Assembly (NCBI GenBank): GCA_026996935.1
Contig: JALWJW010000113.1
Location: 1-5,677 of the forward strand
DNA: 5,677 bases
Direction of reading: 5' to 3'
DNA from: Hyphomicrobiales bacterium
GTDB taxonomy: Bacteria; Pseudomonadota; Alphaproteobacteria; Rhizobiales; Aestuariivirgaceae
Position numbers and translations under genes: made by a program. Shown here piece after piece: positions 1 through 5,677 of the stretch (position 1 is the stretch's first letter; each line of letters begins with the position of its first letter). The notes below the pieces were generated by a model. That model had not been told where the DNA came from and did not search any database. It worked only from the letters and a program-made list of their open reading frames with translations.

Positions 1-621
1 CCGGCAACTTTAAACTATCGCGGCTATACAAAATCGGTTTGCACATCTATCAATCATGTGGTTTGCCACGGCATCCCTAATGAAAAGCCTTTACGTGAAG
101 GTGATATTGTCAATCTGGATATCACTTTAATTGTTGATGGCTGGCATGGTGATACCAGCCGCATGTACCCCGTGGGCCAAATTAACCGCAAAGCCGAACG
201 TCTGTGCCAAATCACTTATGATTGTCTGATGAAATCAATCGACATTGTAAAACCGGGTGCAACATTGGGCGACATTGGCCATGTTATCCAGCAATACGCC
301 GAAAGCGAGCGTTGCACGGTTGTCAAAGATTTTTGCGGCCATGGCCTTGGGCAATTGTTCCATGATGTTCCAAATATTCTGCACTATGGCGAGCCTGGTC
401 AGGGCACCGTATTAAAAGCCGGTATGATTTTCACTATCGAGCCGATGATTAATCTTGGCAAGCCAGCGGTTAAAATTCTTTCTGACGGATGGACAGCCGT
501 TACCCGTGACAAATCCCTCACCGCCCAGTTTGAACACTCAATCGGTGTCACAAAAGATGGGTGTGAGATTTTTACTCTTTCACCTACCGGCCTCCACCAA
601 CCAGGTTTCAGCAACACATGA
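1..621 (+). CDS. map: Type I methionine aminopeptidase, 5' end cut by window edge
   Basis: Removes the initiator methionine from nascent cytosolic proteins; a dinuclear-metal M24 peptidase. The frame is open from base 1 and 206 residues are visible. Compared with about 264 residues in E. coli, roughly the first 65-70 are missing off the left edge. All expected active-site residues are seen (numbered from the first visible residue): His23 in CHGIP, metal ligands Asp40 (NLDIT) and Asp51 (GDTSR), His114 (GHGLG), Glu147 (TIEP) and Glu178 (QFEHSIGV). The C-terminal LSPTG tail is typical of the family. The GTG at position 58 is an internal valine, not a start, because conserved sequence continues upstream of it. 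radC follows 8 bp after the stop, so the two are probably co-transcribed. I see nothing defective in the visible part. Confidence 0.97.
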   Translation, partial: PATLNYRGYTKSVCTSINHVVCHGIPNEKPLREGDIVNLDITLIVDGWHGDTSRMYPVGQINRKAERLCQITYDCLMKSIDIVKPGATLGDIGHVIQQYAESERCTVVKDFCGHGLGQLFHDVPNILHYGEPGQGTVLKAGMIFTIEPMINLGKPAVKILSDGWTAVTRDKSLTAQFEHSIGVTKDGCEIFTLSPTGLHQPGFSNT

Positions 622-629
622 GTTCATAA

Positions 630-1382
630 ATGAGCAATGGCTTCAAAGAAGCACCTCAAAACCTGCCCCAATCCAAAGCTGATAAAAAGCCAGTAAAGGC
701 AGAAACCAAAAAGCCATCATTTCATGGCCACCGCGAACGCCTGCGCGAGCGGTTTGTAAAAGGCGGGCCAGATGCCCTGCCCGACTATGAGCTACTAGAA
801 CTTTTGTTATTCCGCTCCATCCCGCGCCGCGATACAAAACCCATCGCCAAAGCATTAATGGAGCAATTTGGTTCCTTTGCAGAGGTCATTAGTGCCGAAC
901 CTTCACGGCTGACCGATGTTAAAGGCATTGGCGAGAGCGTGGCAAATGATTTAAAACTGGTTCAGGCTGCCGCACTTCGCTTGTCACAAGGCTCAATCCT
1001 AAAAAAAACCGCCCTCCATTCGTGGTCACAACTGATCGCTTATTGCCGCGCTTCAATGGCCTATAAAAACAAAGAACAATTTCGCATTTTGTTTTTGGAT
1101 AAAAAGAACTATCTCATCGCCGATGAAGTTCAAAGCCAGGGTACTGTTGATCACACTCCTGTCTATATTCGCGAAATCATCCACCGCGCGCTGGAACACG
1201 CCGCCTCTTCAATTATTCTGGTTCACAATCACCCCAGTGGTGATGTCACCCCATCACGGGCCGATATTGAAATGACCAAAAAAATCATCGCCGCCGCTGA
1301 AACCTTAAACATCGTCGTCCACGATCACATCATCGTTGGCCGCGACGGTCACGCCAGCTTTAGAGCTTTACAACTGCTTTAA
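630..1382 (+). CDS. radC: RadC family JAMM/MPN+ domain protein (UPF0758)
   Basis: A 250-residue protein of the RadC family. The old DNA-repair assignment is not well supported and the true role is uncertain; the fold is that of a zinc metallo-isopeptidase-like JAMM domain. A lysine-rich, poorly conserved N-terminus (about 1-30) is followed by a helix-hairpin-helix region around residues 75-115 with DVKGIG at 96-101. The MPN+ domain spans about 128-250. It has a complete metal motif: Glu182, His199-Asn-His201-Pro-Ser, Ser209 and Asp212, matching HxHx7Sx2D. The ATG at 630 is 8 bp after the map stop. A weak TGAG Shine-Dalgarno overlaps that stop (619-622) with 7-nt spacing, which suggests translational coupling. 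map followed by radC is a common alphaproteobacterial arrangement, as I recall. The gene ends 3 bp before the convergent nitroreductase stop. Confidence 0.95.
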   Translation: MSNGFKEAPQNLPQSKADKKPVKAETKKPSFHGHRERLRERFVKGGPDALPDYELLELLLFRSIPRRDTKPIAKALMEQFGSFAEVISAEPSRLTDVKGIGESVANDLKLVQAAALRLSQGSILKKTALHSWSQLIAYCRASMAYKNKEQFRILFLDKKNYLIADEVQSQGTVDHTPVYIREIIHRALEHAASSIILVHNHPSGDVTPSRADIEMTKKIIAAAETLNIVVHDHIIVGRDGHASFRALQLL

Positions 1383-1385
1383 TGC

Positions 1386-2057
1386 CTAAAATCCAATAAA
1401 TTCCGTAAAACCATCCACCGGCACACGGTCTGTGCGCAACTGGTTTATCGGCGCACTGGTATCCATTTTCCCAAGTGCAATGCCACAAAATAACATATGG
1501 TTTTCAGCAGGCTGTAAATATCGCGCGACCGTCTCATGCCAAAAGGACCAGGCCTCCTGCGGGCATGTATGCAAATCAAATTCACGCGCCTGAAGCATAA
1601 TACTTTGAATGAAAATGCCAATATCAACCCACTGCGCCCGCCCCATATTACGCTCAACAAAAACAAACAAGCCGACAGGGGCACCAAACATCTCAAAATT
1701 ACGTTTAAACTGAGCCACCCTGCCCTTTTTGTCATCACGTGCAATATCAATTGCCGCATAAAGGTCTTCACCACATTTATCGCGGCGCTCTTTATAAGGA
1801 CTTTGCAAATCGTTTGGATACATTAAATATTCGGGCGTTTGCCCCCGTGGGGTCTGTTTCATGTCTTCACGTACACATTCAAACAAACCTTCAAGCTTTT
1901 GCCCGCCAACTGCAATCACTTTCCATGGTTGCAAATTCCCCCCTGAGGGCGATGCTTTAGCCCCATCAAGAATTGCCCTGACAATTTCCAGCGAAATTTG
2001 TTCTGGCAAAAAACAACGGCAACTCATCCGCGAGTCTAACGCATCACTTACTTTCAT
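1386..2057 (-). CDS. FMN-dependent nitroreductase family protein (NfnB-like)
   Basis: Probable flavin (FMN) oxidoreductase using NAD(P)H, cytosolic and normally dimeric; the natural substrate is unknown. With the start at 2057 it has 223 residues. The nitroreductase signature is clear: SRMSCR at 9-14 for the FMN phosphate, then SPSGGNLQPWK at 36-46. A GAPVGLF segment follows mid-protein, with a CPQEAW stretch and a C-terminal INQLRT(D)R segment typical of the NfnB-like subgroup. A longer reading from GTG at 2093 adds 12 basic/hydrophobic residues but has no ribosome site. The ATG at 2057 fits the family's N-terminus and has GGGG (2064-2067) six bases upstream, a weak site. It is the last gene of the minus-strand operon, 42 bp after the mocA-like stop, and is not a usual partner of molybdenum-cofactor genes. 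Confidence 0.9.
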   Translation of the reverse strand: MKVSDALDSRMSCRCFLPEQISLEIVRAILDGAKASPSGGNLQPWKVIAVGGQKLEGLFECVREDMKQTPRGQTPEYLMYPNDLQSPYKERRDKCGEDLYAAIDIARDDKKGRVAQFKRNFEMFGAPVGLFVFVERNMGRAQWVDIGIFIQSIMLQAREFDLHTCPQEAWSFWHETVARYLQPAENHMLFCGIALGKMDTSAPINQLRTDRVPVDGFTEFIGF

Positions 2058-2099
2058 AAAAAACCCCAAATACAACTTTAACTTAATCCGCACACAGGC

Positions 2100-2693
2100 T
2101 TATGTATGCATTATATTTAAGGACAATTTTGTGTCGAAATCACGCAAAACACTCTGATTATCCACCGATACTTTCTTGATCGATACACCATACTTTTCCA
2201 ACAACACTTTTGCCCCAACATCTCCATTTAATTGGCACATCTCATCGAAATAATCTCGCCCCCACAAAACAGGGTTTCCACGTTGTTTGTTAAAAACAGG
2301 CACACAAATATCATCACGAAATTCAAAACGTTTCACCAGTTGAGAAATAGTATCTCGATCAACCAGCGGCATATCACCCAACATCACCAGCACCCCGTCA
2401 ATATCTCGGTCAAGTTGCGTAAGTCCCGCTTTGAGTGAAGAAGATAAGCCCGTTTGAAAATCCTTGTTATGAGCAAAGGTGAAACCTTTTCCGGCAAGAG
2501 CTTTTTCAATGCACTCAGCCTGATACCCCGTAACAACAACAATTTGCGCAAAAGCATCTGGCGGAATATTGCTCACAGTCTGGACAATCATCGGCTGATT
2601 ATTAAATTCTACCAATAATTTATTCTCATCACCCATCCGCGTTGATTGACCACCCGCCAATACAATACAGCCAAACTTATAAGGAGAAACCAT
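2100..2693 (-). CDS. mocA: MocA-like molybdenum cofactor cytidylyltransferase (NTP transferase domain)
   Basis: Predicted to transfer CMP from CTP to Mo-molybdopterin, giving the MCD cofactor of xanthine dehydrogenase/CO dehydrogenase-type hydroxylases. It is a 197-residue single-domain nucleotidyltransferase, near the usual 190-200 for stand-alone MocA. Motifs: nucleotide loop LAGGQSTRMG with NK (12-25), GLSSSL (82-87), metal-binding GDMP with Asp107 (106-109), RGNPVLW (138-144), GDVGAK (157-162) and a C-terminal DFDT (184-187). The ATG at 2693 is chosen: its A is the last base of the upstream stop (TGATG). A TTG one codon earlier (2696) is possible but unlikely. No Shine-Dalgarno is visible, so re-initiation after the upstream gene is expected. 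CTP rather than GTP use is inferred from the XdhC/MoeA-like context; MobA is the alternative. The assignment of the family is firm, the nucleotide less so. Confidence 0.88.
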   Translation of the reverse strand: MVSPYKFGCIVLAGGQSTRMGDENKLLVEFNNQPMIVQTVSNIPPDAFAQIVVVTGYQAECIEKALAGKGFTFAHNKDFQTGLSSSLKAGLTQLDRDIDGVLVMLGDMPLVDRDTISQLVKRFEFRDDICVPVFNKQRGNPVLWGRDYFDEMCQLNGDVGAKVLLEKYGVSIKKVSVDNQSVLRDFDTKLSLNIMHT

Positions 2694-3508
2694 CAACGCA
2701 TAACCGATTTGTTATCAAGCAAACCACCCACACCCATTTTCTTTAAATCATCAGAGTGTACACCAACACCACACAGCAAGCGTTCAAGTACCAAATCAAA
2801 CCCGGTTTGTTGATGATCACGCACACACATCGGCACTCCAATTAATGGCATATCACCTACTTTTGCCAATAACAGCCGATTACCCGGCTCAACAGGCATG
2901 CCGAAATGTTCAATCACCCCGTTCACCTGCACCACCGCTTTTGGCACCACATCATCACGAGCTATAATATCAGCAGCCCCAAACACCAAAGCCAGGCCAT
3001 GATGCGGAATAAAAGAATTAAGTGCCACCGAAATAGCATTAGAAGAATGATCAACTACGCTGGAGCGGCCAATTTCACTGCCCAGGGCTTTTAACTTATC
3101 GATAAGTATTTGTTGAATAGCAGAAACGCTGGCCTCAACCGTATTGCTCTTGGTCGTTACCACAAGGCCAACCCGCATCGGGGCGAATGCGTAAAGGCGA
3201 AATGCCTTTTCATCTGCACATATAGCGCCAAGATCAACTAAAACACTGGCTTCAACTTCATCACTAACAATTTGGATTTTGGCAATCAACTGACCCTTTT
3301 CAACCCGCCTAAACGGGCCAACACAGGCAACCGATAAATTCTCATTTAAACGATTAATCTGTTCGACCAAATCATCATTAATGCCCACCAACCCGTCAGC
3401 CATAGCAAAAATTTTACAAACACCATCTTTTGCCGCTTCCACTCTGGTTTTTTCACCACATAACAAATGGCCGATCTGCCCGGCTGCAACTGTTGCATCA
3501 ATAAACAT
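2693..3508 (-). CDS. MoeA-like molybdopterin-binding domain protein, N-terminally short
   Basis: A 271-residue protein resembling the N-terminal half of the alphaproteobacterial proteins named molybdopterin-binding/glycosyltransferase family 2. It probably binds molybdopterin during cofactor maturation. Residues 1-105 look like the MoeA-type linker region. A MoCF_biosynth-like domain starts near 110 (PMRVGLVVTT), continues through GAADIIARDDVVP (177-189) and FGMPVEPGN (202-210), then IGVPMC (223-228), and ends with MGVGGLL (258-264). About 70 residues expected before this point are absent. An in-frame TGA lies immediately before the ATG, so no longer reading exists. The start is well supported: TAAGG (3516-3520) with 7-nt spacing. 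It lies 28 bp after the xdhC stop, and its TGA overlaps the mocA-like ATG by one base. The exact activity is inferred, not shown. Confidence 0.82.
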   Translation of the reverse strand: MFIDATVAAGQIGHLLCGEKTRVEAAKDGVCKIFAMADGLVGINDDLVEQINRLNENLSVACVGPFRRVEKGQLIAKIQIVSDEVEASVLVDLGAICADEKAFRLYAFAPMRVGLVVTTKSNTVEASVSAIQQILIDKLKALGSEIGRSSVVDHSSNAISVALNSFIPHHGLALVFGAADIIARDDVVPKAVVQVNGVIEHFGMPVEPGNRLLLAKVGDMPLIGVPMCVRDHQQTGFDLVLERLLCGVGVHSDDLKKMGVGGLLDNKSVMR

Positions 3509-3536
3509 TCATCAACCTTATTTTATCACCCTTGCT

Positions 3537-4523
3537 TCATTCACGCCGTAAAGCCGCAACCAGTTTACCAACAATCGAAACCGCAATTTCATTAGCCCCT
3601 TTTGCTCCGATATCCAGCCCAATTGGCCCGTCAATACGTTCTAAACCATCAAGCCCTCTCAATCGTTGCAATCGTTTAGCATGGGTTTTGCGAGAACCAA
3701 GTGCACCAATATAAAAACACTCACTCTCAAGGCCTATACGTAAAGCGGGATCATCAATTTTTGCATCATGGCTAAGCACCACCAAAGCCGTGCGGTTATC
3801 TAAATCAAATTCGGCCAACGTTTCGTCGGGCCACTTTGCTATTAATACCACATCACCAAAACGCGCGGGACTAGCAAAACTCTCACGCGGATCAATCACC
3901 GCCACATCAAACCCTGCCAATTTAGCCATTGGCACCAGGCTTTGAGCAATATGAACCGCCCCAACGATAACCAGTTTCAGCGCCGTATGATACAAATGCA
4001 AAAAATAAGGATTTTCGCCATTGGTTAAAAGACATTTTTCAGTTGAAAACACCGTCTCCAATTCACCAGCCAACTCGTCTTTATGCCTGTCATGCAACCC
4101 GACAACCCGCTGAGCGCCAGAACGAAGATTACTCACCAAAACACATGGCACACGCCCGCGTTGGTATCTCACAATTTGCTTTAAAAATTCGCCCTTATCC
4201 TCATCAAAAGACTCAATAAAAACCTTAATCTGCCCGCCGCAGCCAAGGCCCACTTGCAGAGCCATATCATCACTCACGGCAAATGATAAAACCTTTGGTA
4301 CACCACTTTTAAGAATATCTTCGGCCTCTAAAACGACAGCCCCTTCTACACAACCACCCGAAACCGAGCCAACAAAATGCTGATTTTTATCAATCAACAT
4401 TTGCGAACCTACAGGAACAGGCGCCGACCCCCATGTCTCGATCACTGTTGCTATACAAAAATCCAGCCCACCTTCATGCCAAACCAGTGCAGTTTCCAAA
4501 ATATCTTTTTTTGATTCGTTCAT
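3537..4523 (-). CDS. XdhC/CoxI-CoxF family molybdenum hydroxylase maturation factor
   Basis: XdhC-family chaperone that binds molybdenum cofactor, promotes its sulfuration and delivers it to a molybdenum hydroxylase; it is not a subunit of the enzyme. 328 residues from the ATG at 4523. The N-terminal XdhC_CoxI domain shows ETWGSAPVPVGSQ (29-41), GSVSGGCVEGAV (52-63) and LGCGG (93-97), with conserved Cys58 and Cys95. The C-terminal Rossmann-like XdhC_C domain shows VIVGAVHIAQ (185-194), VIDPR (209-213) and GALGSRKTHAKR (273-284). The start is uncertain: in-frame ATG 4562 and TTG 4568 lie upstream, and none of the three has a clear ribosome site. The 4523 ATG is chosen because relatives begin close to the first helix (KKDILETAL). 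It is the first gene of the operon and is divergent from the acyl-CoA dehydrogenase gene. Confidence 0.93.
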   Translation of the reverse strand: MNESKKDILETALVWHEGGLDFCIATVIETWGSAPVPVGSQMLIDKNQHFVGSVSGGCVEGAVVLEAEDILKSGVPKVLSFAVSDDMALQVGLGCGGQIKVFIESFDEDKGEFLKQIVRYQRGRVPCVLVSNLRSGAQRVVGLHDRHKDELAGELETVFSTEKCLLTNGENPYFLHLYHTALKLVIVGAVHIAQSLVPMAKLAGFDVAVIDPRESFASPARFGDVVLIAKWPDETLAEFDLDNRTALVVLSHDAKIDDPALRIGLESECFYIGALGSRKTHAKRLQRLRGLDGLERIDGPIGLDIGAKGANEIAVSIVGKLVAALRRE

Positions 4524-4567
4524 CGGACAATGATAGCTGCCCAAACGCTTAAATGAAAACATATTCA

Positions 4568-4600
4568 ATTTTAGTCAAAACTTGACCTACGTAGCGTCAA
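4568..4600 (-). promoter_or_regulatory. Candidate xdhC operon promoter/operator with palindrome cluster
   Basis: Upstream of xdhC lie a perfect 13-bp palindrome GTCAAAACTTGAC (4574-4586), an abutting perfect 8-bp palindrome CTACGTAG (4587-4594), and a further GTCAA (4596-4600). Read on the minus strand, TTGACG (4600-4595) resembles a -35 box and TAAAAT (4573-4568) resembles a -10 box. Their 21-bp spacing is too long for an ordinary sigma70 promoter, so either the boxes are misassigned or a regulator is needed. Alternating GTCAA and TTGAC half-sites look like a binding site for a dimeric transcription factor. No regulator gene is in the window to name it. Confidence 0.35.
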
Positions 4601-4610
4601 CGTAAAGTTC

Positions 4611-4639
4611 TTGGCAACCTATTGTGCTTATGTTATGCT
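4611..4639 (+). promoter_or_regulatory. Predicted sigma70-type promoter for the acyl-CoA dehydrogenase gene
   Basis: TTGGCA (4611-4616, five of six matches to the -35 consensus) is separated by exactly 17 bp from TATGCT (4634-4639, four of six matches to the -10). TGT just before the -10 gives an extended TGn element. Transcription would start near 4646, leaving a leader of about 80 bases before the ATG. TGTGC (4623-4627) and GCACA (4645-4649) form an inverted repeat flanking the -10, a possible but weak operator. Confidence 0.5.
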
Positions 4640-4716
4640 GCACTGCACACAACGTTTTGATGATGATCGCCAGATTTTTCCTCAAATAACGTGTAGGCTG
4701 ATATAAAATCAATTGC

Positions 4717-4721
4717 GGAGG
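4717..4721 (+). promoter_or_regulatory. Shine-Dalgarno site for the acyl-CoA dehydrogenase gene
   Basis: GGAGG sits 7 bases before the ATG at 4729. An in-frame TGA at 4699-4701 excludes a longer product, so this site fixes the start. It is the strongest ribosome site in the window. Confidence 0.85.
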
Positions 4722-4728
4722 CTACCCA

Positions 4729-5677
4729 ATGACCCAGGATTTAACGTTTCGCCAAAAACACATAACGAAACCTTTGTTGAATTGGGTGCGCTCCATCCTG
4801 CCCACCATGTCAAACACCGAACGCGAAGCCCTTGCTGCCGGCACAATCTGGTGGGATGCCGACCTGATGCGCGGCAATCCGGATTTTAAAAAATTACTGG
4901 CTACCCCGGTTCACGAAATTTCCGGTGAAGAACAAGCCTTCATTGACGGCCCAACCGAGCGCCTTTGTGAACTGGCAGATGATTGGAAAACCACATTTAT
5001 TGATAAAGACATCTCCCCTGAAATTTGGGACATGGTCAAAAAAGAAGGCTTCCTTGGCCTTATCATTCCCAAAGAATATGGCGGCAAAGGTTTCTCCTCC
5101 ACTGCGATATCCGAAATCGTTATGCGCATTGCTTCACGCGGGTCATCGGCTGCAGTAACAGTCATTGTACCCAACTCGCTTGGCCCTGGCGAATTGCTGA
5201 TGATGTATGGTACTCAGGAACAAAAAGACCATTACCTGCCCCGATTAGCCGATGGACGCGATATTCCTGCCTTTGCTTTAACTTCTGAAAATGCCGGCTC
5301 AGATGCCACCAACATGACCGATGTTGGCGTTGTTTGCTACCAGCAGTACAAAGGCAAAAAAACCTTAGGCATGCGCATCAACTGGTCAAAACGCTTCATC
5401 TCGCTTGGCCCTGTTTGTACCGTCCTTGGCCTTGCCTTCATGCTAACAGACCCAGATGGCATATTAGGCGATCAAGAAGACCTCGGCATCACTTTAGCCC
5501 TTATTCCAACCGACACCAAAGGCGTTACCATTGGTCGCCGCCACATCCCATCAAACCAAGCCTTCCCTAATGGCCCGAACCAAGGCGAAGATGTTTTTGT
5601 GCCGATGGATTGGATCATCGGCGGACAAGACCGCATTGGCCAAGGTTGGCGCATGTTGGTTTCAGCGCTTGCAGCAG
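4729..5677 (+). CDS. fadE: FadE-type acyl-CoA dehydrogenase, 3' end cut by window edge
   Basis: First step of fatty-acid beta-oxidation: FAD-dependent dehydrogenation of acyl-CoA to trans-2-enoyl-CoA. The frame is open to the last base, giving 316 residues. The match to the long FadE class (E. coli FadE is 814 residues) is strong: MSNTEREALAAGTIWW near 27-42, EEQAFIDGP, IIPKEYGGKGFS, PNSLGPGELL, YGTQEQKDHYLPRLA, ALTSENAGSDA (183-193), EDLGITLALIPTDT, IGRRH, and DVFVPMDWIIGG then GQGWRML near the end. The distal FAD/substrate part and the catalytic base lie beyond the edge. The start is fixed by GGAGG and an upstream in-frame stop. The hydrophobic N-terminal stretch of E. coli FadE is therefore absent, which suggests a soluble or peripherally bound enzyme. 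It is divergent from xdhC, and no functional link to that operon is visible. Confidence 0.94.
   Translation, partial: MTQDLTFRQKHITKPLLNWVRSILPTMSNTEREALAAGTIWWDADLMRGNPDFKKLLATPVHEISGEEQAFIDGPTERLCELADDWKTTFIDKDISPEIWDMVKKEGFLGLIIPKEYGGKGFSSTAISEIVMRIASRGSSAAVTVIVPNSLGPGELLMMYGTQEQKDHYLPRLADGRDIPAFALTSENAGSDATNMTDVGVVCYQQYKGKKTLGMRINWSKRFISLGPVCTVLGLAFMLTDPDGILGDQEDLGITLALIPTDTKGVTIGRRHIPSNQAFPNGPNQGEDVFVPMDWIIGGQDRIGQGWRMLVSALAA

Noticed and set aside
1421..1435. Hairpin GCACA-CGGTC-TGTGC just after radC, as a terminator
   Set aside because: The stem is only 5 bp, no T-tract follows on either strand, and it lies inside the nitroreductase coding sequence.
2091..2093. GTG start giving a 235-residue nitroreductase
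   Set aside because: No ribosome site, and the added basic/hydrophobic 12 residues precede the usual family N-terminus; the ATG at 2057 fits better.
1739..2157. Plus-strand open frames opposite the nitroreductase gene
   Set aside because: They overlap a well-supported gene on the other strand, have no recognisable domain and read as antisense shadows.
4623..4649. Inverted repeat TGTGC / GCACA around the fadE -10, as a fatty-acid regulator operator
   Set aside because: Short arms 17 bp apart are easily found by chance and do not match a FadR- or PsrA-type site I can recognise; kept only as a remark under the promoter.
4660..4668. TGATGATGA repeat near the predicted fadE transcript start
   Set aside because: Only three trinucleotide copies, with no structure or start site linked to them.
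4911..5654. Other open frames inside the fadE region on both strands
   Set aside because: The fadE frame is continuous with strong family motifs throughout; the others are low-complexity shadows.

Overview
The window looks like chromosomal DNA of a moderately low-GC alphaproteobacterium (GC in the mid-40s % by eye). The evidence is the map-radC gene pair and a CoxI/CoxF-type XdhC gene followed by a MoeA-like domain and a MocA-like domain. That combination is familiar from Hyphomicrobiales/Rhodospirillales-type genomes. The order and genus cannot be fixed from this sequence. No tRNA, rRNA, IS element, CRISPR array, integrase or phage gene is visible.

Layout: (1) 1-1382, plus strand: the 3' part of map (type I methionine aminopeptidase), then radC (JAMM-domain protein) 8 bp downstream with coupled spacing. 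(2) 1386-4523, minus strand: a tight four-gene operon read xdhC (CoxI+CoxF-like), moeA-like molybdopterin-binding protein, mocA-like nucleotidyltransferase, nitroreductase. It converges on radC with only 3 bp between stop codons. (3) 4524-4728: a 205-bp divergent control region with a good sigma70-like promoter for the rightward gene and a cluster of short palindromes. (4) 4729-end, plus strand: the 5' part of a FadE-type acyl-CoA dehydrogenase, cut by the window edge. Every stretch longer than 300 bp is occupied by a gene.

How the genes fit together: the first three operon genes form a molybdenum-cofactor finishing set. A MocA-like enzyme would attach CMP to the cofactor, an XdhC protein would bind, protect and insert it, and a MoeA-like protein would handle molybdopterin. 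Together they would serve an MCD-containing molybdenum hydroxylase of the CO dehydrogenase/xanthine dehydrogenase superfamily. The hydroxylase genes are not in the window. Because the operon is closed at both ends by opposing genes, the set must act in trans. The fourth gene, a flavin nitroreductase, is an unexpected passenger.

The main oddities are: the MoeA-like and MocA-like domains, usually fused in related bacteria as I recall, are separate genes joined by a TGATG junction; the MoeA-like protein lacks the N-terminal part of the family; and the divergent region carries an alternating GTCAA/TTGAC array. I see no clear evidence of a wholly new system here; the window is mostly housekeeping genes plus a rearranged cofactor-maturation operon.
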